From Candidatus Bathyarchaeota archaeon (GTDB taxonomy: Archaea > Thermoproteota > Bathyarchaeia > TCS64): DNA of 8,972 nucleotides. Under the pieces are notes generated by a model. That model saw nothing but the letters and a program-made list of their open reading frames with translations. It made no database searches and was not told the DNA's origin. This document shows positions 1-5,376 of the stretch, piece by piece (position 1 is the stretch's first letter; every line of letters begins with the position of its first letter). The stretch lies in NCBI GenBank assembly GCA_013619005.1, contig JABXKY010000310.1, forward strand, positions 1 through 8,972, given 5' to 3'. Both the position numbers and the translations under genes were made by a program.

Positions 1-15
1 AAGTAAAACCACCAC

Positions 16-41
16 GTGATCCCCAAGGATCACATTATTTT
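16..41 (+). terminator. Hairpin followed by a T-rich run, possible plus-strand terminator
   Basis: A perfect 7-bp inverted repeat (GTGATCC at 16-22, GGATCAC at 27-33) encloses a CCAA loop and is followed on the plus strand by ATTATTTT (34-41). This would fit the end of a plus-strand gene lying to the left of the window and convergent with the deacylase. No such gene is visible here, and archaeal termination depends mainly on T-tracts rather than hairpins, so the assignment is tentative. Confidence 0.3.
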
Positions 42-92
42 CCCTAAATTCTATGCCCCCAAGCTGATACCACTATCCATTACACGTTCGCA

Positions 93-120
93 CTGGGTGC
101 TACACACCCCAGAAAAAAAA
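93..120 (-). terminator. T8 tract and small hairpin after the deacylase stop, probable terminator
   Basis: On the minus strand the deacylase stop codon (TGA, 121-123) is followed at once by eight Ts (113-120), the typical archaeal intrinsic termination signal. Next comes a short hairpin: CTGGGTG (93-99) pairs with CACCCCAG (105-112) with one bulged C. In the transcript the hairpin lies after the T-tract, so the T-tract is the more likely functional element. A second T-rich stretch (161-183, including T5 at 177-181) lies within the last codons of the gene. Confidence 0.5.
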
Positions 121-1794
121 TCAAAATTTACCGCCCACTGTTACCAGAAAGTGCTCCAGAGGCTTAAAACAATCAGAAAAAGGATTTACGGAGGGTCCGG
201 CCCCCAGCGCACCCGTGTACCTGCCATCATGGACGGCCACCTCGCCGTTAACAATGACGTAGGGAATGCCATCGGGGAAGTTATGAGGGTCCTCGTACGT
301 CGCCCTATCGATAACGGTCTCTGGGTCGAACACAACAATATCAGCCCACATGCCTGGCCTCAATAACCCTCTGTCTAGAATGCCAAATCGCTGAGCGGGG
401 AAGCTCGTCATCTTCCTGACGGCGTCCTCCCATGATATCACCTTCTCCTCGCGCACGTACTTCCCGAGAATCTTGGGGTACGTTCCATAATGCCTTGGAT
501 GGGGCTTCCCGCGGCAGAAAGGCCCCTCAACAGTGCAACAACCCGCATCGGTTCCAACCATGTGGAGTGGATGCCTCATGATGCGCTTAACGTCCTCCTC
601 GTTCCCGTAGAAGATCACCATGCCCGCCGCGCCCTCCTCCTCAAGCAGGACCTCGTAGACGGCAGTGAACTCGTCCTCCGCCCCGCGGTGCTCTTTGATC
701 TGGGTAAGATTCATTCCCTCGATCGGCTTGTTTTCATCAGAAATCACGGAGGTGACGTAGACGTTCCCCCATCCAAGCTCCTTGGCGAAGTTCTCCCAGC
801 CCTCGATGCCTTCCTCGATATCGCTCCTCATGCGAGCCCTTAACTCAGGGTCCCTAAGCCTCTCTAGAGCCGCGTCCCGTCCACCGTCATGGGCCCAAGG
901 CGGGAGAAGGGTCATCAACGAGGTTGAACCCGCCTTGTACGGGTACTGATCAACGGTGATATCCAAGCCCCTGTCCCTAGCCTCCTCAAACATCTTCAGG
1001 GTCTCGACGCTGCTGCCCCAAAGGGTCTTGCTGGCTATCTTGTGGTGGCTGATCTGAACGGGTATGCCGGCTTTCTCCCCGACCTCTATCGCCTCGTTCA
1101 GGGCGGTCATGAGGGTTTTGCCCTCACCCCTAATGTGGCTGTCATAGACCCCGCCATACTCAGCGGCCACCTTCGCCAACTCGATGATCTCGTCTGTCTT
1201 AGCGTATATACCTGGGGGATAGATGAGCCCGGTGCTTAATCCATACGCCCCGGAAAGCATTGCCTCCTTTGTCAGCTCCCTCATGATCTGGAGCTCATCC
1301 TTGTTAGGAGCCCTGGCATCGTTGCCCATTGCGGCTGATCTTATCGCGCCATGGCCCACCAAGTGTGCGGTGTTGGCACCTAAACCAGAATGTTCCTCTA
1401 TTTTCAGGTAATCATCGAATGAAGACCATGAAAGTTCTAACTTTACCCCCTCGGGAAGCTGAGCATCGGACCCACGCTGTGCCTCCTCACGGATCAGATC
1501 GCTCAAGGGAGCGGGGCTCGCCCCGCACTGACCAGCCACAACGGTGGTTATTCCCTGGTGAATGACGTTCTCCATCTGGCGGTAAACCAGCGTATTATAG
1601 TCTCCGTGGCTGTGGGCGTCTATGAAGCCAGGTGCGACGAACATGCCCTTGGCGTCGATCGCTGCCGCAGCTTCTTTTTTGATATGCGAGATGACCTCTA
1701 TCTTTCCATCCTTGACTCCGACATCCCCATAATACCACGGGTTACCAGCGCCGTCAATGATCCTCCCATTCTTAATTATTAGGTCAAGACCCAA
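121..1794 (-). CDS. D-aminoacylase / N-acyl-D-amino-acid deacylase family amidohydrolase
   Basis: A metal-dependent amidohydrolase, 557 residues as read. The family removes the acyl group from N-acyl-D-amino acids; the exact substrate cannot be told. The N-terminal strand IIKNGRIIDGAGNPW is typical. A TIM-barrel follows, with metal ligands His61 and His63 (IDAHSHGD), Cys90 (GQCG; the Cys that binds zinc in characterised D-aminoacylase), His220 (YDSHIRGE), His250 (ISHHK) and catalytic Asp416 (GTDAG). The C-terminal beta-sandwich strand (PGMWADIVVFDP) is at about 480-491. No signal peptide is seen, so it is probably cytoplasmic. The start is a TTG: an in-frame stop lies three codons upstream and there is no ATG nearby. 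The last ~25 residues do not resemble the family. One base of frame change at the C5 run 201-205 (G5 on the coding strand) would instead give a family-like GRTLRKSFF ending with a stop at 173-175, suggesting a frameshift or sequence error. It lies 50 nt after proC, so the two may be co-transcribed. Confidence 0.9.
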   Translation of the reverse strand: MGLDLIIKNGRIIDGAGNPWYYGDVGVKDGKIEVISHIKKEAAAAIDAKGMFVAPGFIDAHSHGDYNTLVYRQMENVIHQGITTVVAGQCGASPAPLSDLIREEAQRGSDAQLPEGVKLELSWSSFDDYLKIEEHSGLGANTAHLVGHGAIRSAAMGNDARAPNKDELQIMRELTKEAMLSGAYGLSTGLIYPPGIYAKTDEIIELAKVAAEYGGVYDSHIRGEGKTLMTALNEAIEVGEKAGIPVQISHHKIASKTLWGSSVETLKMFEEARDRGLDITVDQYPYKAGSTSLMTLLPPWAHDGGRDAALERLRDPELRARMRSDIEEGIEGWENFAKELGWGNVYVTSVISDENKPIEGMNLTQIKEHRGAEDEFTAVYEVLLEEEGAAGMVIFYGNEEDVKRIMRHPLHMVGTDAGCCTVEGPFCRGKPHPRHYGTYPKILGKYVREEKVISWEDAVRKMTSFPAQRFGILDRGLLRPGMWADIVVFDPETVIDRATYEDPHNFPDGIPYVIVNGEVAVHDGRYTGALGAGPSVNPFSDCFKPLEHFLVTVGGKF

Positions 1795-1826
1795 AACAGT
1801 TCACAGAGAGATATCGGCTGGAAACC

Positions 1827-1834
1827 GATTTAAC
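1827..1834 (-). promoter_or_regulatory. Weak TATA-like box upstream of the deacylase
   Basis: In the 50-nt gap between proC and the deacylase, the minus strand reads GTTAAATCGG. Its centre lies about 26 nt upstream of position 1804, which would give a leader of roughly 10 nt before the TTG start at 1794. The match to an archaeal TATA box is modest, and no Shine-Dalgarno site is evident. Read-through from proC is an equally good explanation for expression. Confidence 0.25.
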
Positions 1835-1844
1835 CCTATGCCCC

Positions 1845-2669
1845 TCACTCGTCGCCCCATTTGCTGCGAATGCTTGAGGATTTCTCGGTAGCCGCCTGAA
1901 CGGCGTTCATGAGCGCGGTTCGGAGTTTACCGTCCTCTATCTGATAGATACCCTCGATTGTGGTACCCCCCGGCGTGGTAACCATCTCAGCTATCTCGCT
2001 TGGTGAGCAGACCTGCTCCATAATTAGCTTAGCCGTACCAAGAACGGACTGAGCCGAGGCGACCCTACTGAGTTCCCTGGGCAAACCGACTCTAAGACCT
2101 GCGTATGTGAGGGCCTCGATCACTATGGCTATGAAGGCGGGGCCGCTCCCGCTGAGCCCAGTCACCGCGTCCATGTACTTTTCCTCGACCTCCATACAGG
2201 TTCCCATGGTCTTGAGTAGGTTTTCCGTGACCTCCTTGTCCTCGAGTACAGTCGTAGTGCCCATCGAGTAGGCGGTGAATGACTCGCTGACCATTGCGGC
2301 TATATTCGGCATGGTTCTGACGAACCTCGCTTCAGGGACGGCCTTTTCGAGTGATGCTATTGGAATAACCGCGGCCGTTGATATCACCAGTTTACCCTTT
2401 AACTCATCCTTGATCTCCAGTAGAACTCTCTCAAGATCATTGGGCTTGACGCAGAGGAATACGATTTCTGCTTGGTTCGCGGCCACAATATTGTTATCAG
2501 AGATATTGGCCCCGAGGTCGGCTAACGGTATCAAGGCATTGATATCCCTTCTTGTTGCGATTACGTTGTCCGCGATCCTCGATTTTACCAGACATTTTAC
2601 TATAGCTCCGCCGATAACGCCGGCTCCAATAACGGTTACAGTTCCTACCAATGCTTTCACGCTTTTCAA
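1845..2669 (-). CDS. proC: Pyrroline-5-carboxylate reductase
   Basis: Catalyses the last step of proline synthesis, the NAD(P)H-dependent reduction of 1-pyrroline-5-carboxylate to L-proline, in the cytoplasm. The 274 residues match the family's usual length of about 270. Visible features in order are the Rossmann dinucleotide motif GAGVIGGAI (15-23), the VKP motif after the fourth strand (74-76), VRTMPN (117-122), the signature LSGSGPAF (172-179) in the dimerization domain, and TTPGGTTIEGI (231-241). The ORF has no ATG: an in-frame stop (2676-2678) lies three codons before the TTG at 2669. The alternative start is a GTG at 2660, three codons downstream, and family N-termini are a few residues shorter, so GTG is possible. 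A TATA box at 2693-2699 predicts a transcript start near 2670, which suits a leaderless TTG or a 10-nt leader to the GTG. It is divergent from the GMP synthetase gene and 50 nt upstream of the deacylase. Confidence 0.95.
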   Translation of the reverse strand: MKSVKALVGTVTVIGAGVIGGAIVKCLVKSRIADNVIATRRDINALIPLADLGANISDNNIVAANQAEIVFLCVKPNDLERVLLEIKDELKGKLVISTAAVIPIASLEKAVPEARFVRTMPNIAAMVSESFTAYSMGTTTVLEDKEVTENLLKTMGTCMEVEEKYMDAVTGLSGSGPAFIAIVIEALTYAGLRVGLPRELSRVASAQSVLGTAKLIMEQVCSPSEIAEMVTTPGGTTIEGIYQIEDGKLRTALMNAVQAATEKSSSIRSKWGDE

Positions 2670-2691
2670 CGAGTTTCATCGCATTGGGGTA

Positions 2692-2700
2692 CTTAAATAT
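2692..2700 (-). promoter_or_regulatory. TATA box of proC
   Basis: The minus strand reads ATATTTAAG here, a good archaeal TATA box. Its centre is about 26 nt upstream of position 2670, so the proC transcript would begin at or just before the TTG (2669). The sequence lies in the divergent proC/GMP synthetase intergenic region. Confidence 0.5.
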
Positions 2701-2766
2701 TGCATTCATTTATCAAATATGACTGTCTTTTAGCTACATTGTTAACTTATTTAGGAATTAACTTGC

Positions 2767-2778
2767 AAAGCTTTTATG
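2767..2778 (+). promoter_or_regulatory. BRE/TATA-like promoter of the GMP synthetase gene
   Basis: The plus strand reads AAAGCTTTTATG, an A-rich BRE-like part followed by a TATA-like part. Counting 26 nt from its centre places the transcript start near 2800, about 9 nt before the ATG at 2809. This argues that the ATG at 2776, which lies inside the box, is not the start. A second candidate, CTTATTTAG at about 2746-2754, would instead suit a leaderless ATG at 2776, so the choice is not settled. Confidence 0.45.
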
Positions 2779-2808
2779 CTAGACCCAGCCATCTTGGGTT
2801 TGAGCAGA

Positions 2809-3999
2809 ATGGAAGACTTCGATGTCTCCGCTTTCATAGATCTCCAGATCCAAGCGATAAAAGAGACTCTTGGGGACGAGAAAGCACTTGTTGCAGTAAG
2901 CGGCGGTGTGGACAGTACCGTTTCGGCGGTTCTAACTCGCAGGGCCATTGGGGATAACCTTGTCTGTGTATTCATTGATGACAACTTCATGAGGTTAGGG
3001 GAGGCAGAGCAGGTCAGAACGATGCTTTCATCTGAGCCATTAAACCTGCCAGTAGAAGTTTTGAATGAAAGACTCAGGTTTATGGAAGCCTTGAACGGCT
3101 TCTCTGACGCCGAGGAAAAGAGGCAGGTGTTCAGAGAGACTTTCTATCAGACCCTGAAAGATAAAGCTGAATTGGAGGAAAGCAAGTACCTTGTCCAAGG
3201 AACCATCAAGGCCGATATTGACGAGACCACGGGCGGAATCAAGAGCCAACACAATATCCTCGAGCAGATAGGCATCGACCCGGTAGAGAAGTACGGTTTT
3301 ACGGTGATAGAGCCTTTGAAAACGCTCTACAAACACCATGTTAGGGCAGTGGCCAGGGAGATTGGAATGCCGCCAGAACTATCTGAGAGACAGCCGTTCC
3401 CTGGGCCAGGACTCAGCATAAGAGTAGTGGGACAGATAACACCCGAGAAGCTGGACGAGTTGAAAAAAGCCACGTTCATCGTCGAAGAGCAGCTCAACCC
3501 GCATAGCCCATCCCAATATTTCGCTGCAATATTCAGCGGCGAGACGCCCAAGGAGTTGAAGGTTCTGAAGAGAGACGCAGCCGAGATACTTGAGATGAGC
3601 GAGAGCGCCGTTAAGGCAGGGGTCTTGGCGGAGAAGGCTACAGGGATTATCAACGATAAACGTGCATATGGGACAATTATCACGATGGCCCTCGTCGACA
3701 ACGCGGATAGAACCATCGATCCAAACTACGAAAAGCTCAACGGGATAACGGGCTACATAAACGACAACTATCCCGAGGCTACTAGGCTCCTTCTACTTGT
3801 TGATAAAAAGGAGACGCCTGGCTTCATCGTGTCCATAAGGGCGGTGAAAACGAGGGATTTCCTGACGGCGGAAGTTATGCCCATACCATGGACAACCCTC
3901 AGAGAGGCAGCGGTTAAAATCTTTGATTCATGCCCCAAAATCAGCAGAATATACTACGAGGTTACACCTAAACCGCCAGCGACGGTAGAATACGAGTAA
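2809..3999 (+). CDS. guaAB: GMP synthetase ATP-pyrophosphatase subunit (subunit B), extended form
   Basis: Makes GMP from XMP: this subunit adenylylates XMP with ATP, then accepts ammonia from a separate glutaminase subunit, which is not in this window. Numbering from the ATG at 2809 (396 residues), the PP-loop SGGVDST is at 31-37, QGTIKADIDET at about 130-140, the XMP-binding stretch RQPFPGPGLSIRV at 194-206, VSIRAVKTRDFLTA at about 341-354, and the conserved end KPPATVEYE at 388-396. Typical archaeal subunits have about 310 residues. The excess lies between the FPGPGL motif and VSIRAV, in the dimerization domain, where ATGIINDKRAYG and a later strand both resemble the same family segment. 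IKSQHNILEQ replaces the usual IKSHHNVGG. The start at 2809 is preferred because family members begin about 30-35 residues before the PP-loop and a promoter box covers the in-frame ATG at 2776, which would add 11 residues. It is a lone plus-strand gene, divergent from proC and convergent with the aldolase. Confidence 0.93.
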   Translation: MEDFDVSAFIDLQIQAIKETLGDEKALVAVSGGVDSTVSAVLTRRAIGDNLVCVFIDDNFMRLGEAEQVRTMLSSEPLNLPVEVLNERLRFMEALNGFSDAEEKRQVFRETFYQTLKDKAELEESKYLVQGTIKADIDETTGGIKSQHNILEQIGIDPVEKYGFTVIEPLKTLYKHHVRAVAREIGMPPELSERQPFPGPGLSIRVVGQITPEKLDELKKATFIVEEQLNPHSPSQYFAAIFSGETPKELKVLKRDAAEILEMSESAVKAGVLAEKATGIINDKRAYGTIITMALVDNADRTIDPNYEKLNGITGYINDNYPEATRLLLLVDKKETPGFIVSIRAVKTRDFLTAEVMPIPWTTLREAAVKIFDSCPKISRIYYEVTPKPPATVEYE

Positions 4000-4023
4000 A
4001 AAGATTTGAGAGAGTTATCTCTC
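3998..4023 (-). terminator. Hairpin and T5 tract between convergent genes
   Basis: The two convergent genes are only 15 nt apart. A 6-bp inverted repeat (GAGAGA at 4008-4013, TCTCTC at 4018-4023, loop GTTA) spans the aldolase stop codon (4015-4017). On the minus strand it is followed by T5 (3998-4002), which overlaps the GMP synthetase stop codon. This could end the aldolase transcript. No T-tract is seen after the hairpin on the plus strand, so termination of the GMP synthetase transcript is unexplained. Confidence 0.4.
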
Positions 4024-4770
4024 TATTCCCAGTTCCTTGAACTGTGTCTGTACACCTTTTTTCGCGTATACAAGGTCATTGCCCAGGGTAACTAGGTTGT
4101 AGGCCTTTTTCATCCTCTCAGGGATGCTCTTTCCAGATGCCTCGTGGATGCCAGCACCGATTCCAGCAGCCTTGGCGGCGTCATAGACCTTGTCTATTGC
4201 AGTCTGAACATCCGGGTGGCTCATGTTACCTAGGTGGCCGTGGCTCGCCGATAGGTCAGCGGGGCCGATATAGACGCAGTCCACTCCCTCAACGGAGCAG
4301 ATGTCCTCGATGTTAGCAACGGCCTCCTTGGTCTCGATCTGGCAGACCACCATTATCTCCTGGTCGGCTGTTTTTAGGTAATCTGGGTCGAACATAGCTG
4401 CCCTCCTCGGGCCGCATCCCCTGAGACCCTCAGGAGCATACCTTGTGGCCTTGACCGCCATCTCGGCGTCATCCTTGTTGTTGATCCATGGAACCATGAT
4501 GCCATGTGCGCCTACATCCAGCACTCGCTTGATTGCGACTAGGTCGTTCCACCATACCCTGACGAGGGGAGTTGTCTTGGTATCAGGTCTCATGGCCTGC
4601 ATGAGGGTCTGAACCATCAGGTGGTCAAGGGGCGCGTGCTCCGTATCAATGACGAAGTAATCGAATCCAAGACTGGACATGAGTTCGGTCATGATGGGGC
4701 TCTCTACTGTTATCCAGGTACCGTAAAGCTGCTCTCCAGCGTACATCCTTTTCTTTAGCTCGTTCTTCAT
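4015..4770 (-). CDS. HpcH/HpaI-family class II pyruvate aldolase
   Basis: A cytoplasmic, divalent-metal-dependent aldolase of 251 residues, the usual length for the family. Known members reversibly cleave 4-hydroxy-2-oxo acids, such as 4-hydroxy-2-oxoheptanedioate or 2-keto-3-deoxy sugar acids, to pyruvate and an aldehyde. Visible features are FVIDTEHAPLD (39-49) with the catalytic-type His45, Arg71 in LVRVWWND, GAHGIMVPW (87-95), the glycine/arginine loop GCGPRRAA (118-125), metal ligand Glu146 in QIETKEA, and metal ligand Asp172 in YIGPADLSAS. The ATG at 4770 is supported by a Shine-Dalgarno site 7 nt upstream and a TATA box about 45 nt upstream. It has its own promoter although it follows pcc1 on the same strand, so it is probably not a functional part of the superoperon. 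The substrate cannot be deduced, since no sugar-acid or aromatic degradation genes are nearby. Members of this family are often annotated as 2,4-dihydroxyhept-2-ene-1,7-dioate aldolase, but that specificity is unproven here. Confidence 0.92.
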   Translation of the reverse strand: MKNELKKRMYAGEQLYGTWITVESPIMTELMSSLGFDYFVIDTEHAPLDHLMVQTLMQAMRPDTKTTPLVRVWWNDLVAIKRVLDVGAHGIMVPWINNKDDAEMAVKATRYAPEGLRGCGPRRAAMFDPDYLKTADQEIMVVCQIETKEAVANIEDICSVEGVDCVYIGPADLSASHGHLGNMSHPDVQTAIDKVYDAAKAAGIGAGIHEASGKSIPERMKKAYNLVTLGNDLVYAKKGVQTQFKELGIER

Positions 4771-4777
4771 GAATAAT

Positions 4778-4784
4778 TCACCTT
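4778..4784 (-). promoter_or_regulatory. Shine-Dalgarno site of the aldolase
   Basis: The minus strand reads AAGGTGA, ending 7 nt before the ATG at 4770. It matches the archaeal anti-Shine-Dalgarno sequence and fixes the start codon. Confidence 0.6.
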
Positions 4785-4811
4785 AAAGGGATAGTTATCC
4801 ACATGCCCTTG

Positions 4812-4820
4812 GGTATAAAT
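4812..4820 (-). promoter_or_regulatory. TATA box of the aldolase
   Basis: The minus strand reads ATTTATACC, a near-consensus archaeal TATA box. Twenty-six nt from its centre gives a transcript start near 4790, and so a leader of about 20 nt that contains the Shine-Dalgarno site. The box sits in the 65-nt gap after pcc1, which otherwise holds nothing recognisable. Confidence 0.6.
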
Positions 4821-4835
4821 GGTTTCGGAGAATCT

Positions 4836-5090
4836 CTAGAGGATGTCGATTATGCCCTTAATCCCTTGCACCCACCGGAGGTAGCTGTTAAGCGAGGCCC
4901 GTAACGCCGTTGTATCGCTGGCAAAGGTCTCGATGACCAGTTCATTACCCTGAATTCTTACTTCTGTCCTCGATCTCTCTGATGAGGGAGATTGAGCCTC
5001 AGGAATCAACGCTGTTTTGACTGCATCGAGTAGGTCAGTGTCCAAAACAATGTTTACCTTTGCCGAGATAGGTAGAACTGGGTTACCCAT
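4836..5090 (-). CDS. pcc1: KEOPS complex subunit Pcc1
   Basis: A small protein of 84 residues, normal for Pcc1, the dimerizing subunit of the KEOPS complex. With Kae1, Bud32 and Cgi121 this complex adds threonylcarbamoyl to A37 of ANN-decoding tRNAs (t6A). The sequence shows the expected alternating strands (AKVNIVLD at 10-17, TEVRIQGNELVIETFASD at 42-59), the ALIPE motif (27-31), and the most conserved piece, DTTALRASLNSYLRW (59-73), which forms the C-terminal helix. The ATG at 5090 is the natural start, and the family begins about here. It follows rpl37ae by 34 nt, a longer gap than elsewhere in the cluster, and that gap contains a good TATA box, so it may have its own transcript. In many archaea rpoP precedes pcc1 at this place; it is absent here. 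Confidence 0.88.
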   Translation of the reverse strand: MGNPVLPISAKVNIVLDTDLLDAVKTALIPEAQSPSSERSRTEVRIQGNELVIETFASDTTALRASLNSYLRWVQGIKGIIDIL

Positions 5091-5113
5091 GAATCGATAA
5101 AATAGTTGATTGA

Positions 5114-5122
5114 ATTATAAAG
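5114..5122 (-). promoter_or_regulatory. Possible internal TATA box of pcc1
   Basis: The minus strand reads CTTTATAAT in the AT-rich gap between rpl37ae and pcc1. Its centre is about 26 nt upstream of 5092, so transcription would begin almost at the pcc1 ATG (5090), giving a leaderless mRNA. No Shine-Dalgarno site is seen before pcc1, which agrees with leaderless initiation. Confidence 0.45.
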
Positions 5123-5124
5123 AG

Positions 5125-5376
5125 TTAGTTCTGCACACGGATTCTGTGTGCAGCCTGACCTAGCTTCGTGGAGGGCTGGTAGGCTCCGCCTGCGAAGGTG
5201 TGGCCGCATTTGTTGCATCCCCATAGACCCACGCTCTTGCGCTTTACACTTGGGCTTGCACAGCTTGGGCATTTATGGTAGGTTTTAAGGAGGGCCATGA
5301 TCCTTCCGTAGCGTTTAGTTAGGGTCGATCCTCCCCTGCCTCGTAGTCCGACGTTCAAGCGTTTGTTTTTTGCCAT
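5125..5376 (-). CDS. rpl37ae: Large-subunit ribosomal protein eL43 (L37Ae)
   Basis: A small zinc-ribbon protein of the 50S ribosomal subunit that binds 23S rRNA. The 83 residues begin MAKNKRLNVGLRGRGG, a basic N-terminus typical of the family. The zinc ribbon is CPSC...CNKC (two Cys pairs, 14 residues apart), with VKRKSVGLWGC between them, followed by GGAYQPSTKLG. The open frame extends upstream to 5439, but the added residues are the rrp42 end in another frame. The ATG at 5376 overlaps the rrp42 stop by one base (TAATG), and this fits both the family N-terminus and translational coupling. It is part of the exosome/ribosome cluster. Confidence 0.95.
   Translation of the reverse strand: MAKNKRLNVGLRGRGGSTLTKRYGRIMALLKTYHKCPSCASPSVKRKSVGLWGCNKCGHTFAGGAYQPSTKLGQAAHRIRVQN

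Noticed and set aside
16..366. Plus-strand open frame of 116 codons at the left end
   Set aside because: It lies mostly opposite the deacylase, covers the hairpin, and has no protein-like features.
2275..2733. Plus-strand open frame of 152 codons opposite proC
   Set aside because: It is antisense to the conserved proC frame and shows no recognisable motif.
2776..2808. ATG at 2776 as start of the GMP synthetase subunit
   Set aside because: It would add 11 residues not expected in the family and lies within a likely promoter box. It cannot be ruled out, because a second TATA-like box would suit it.
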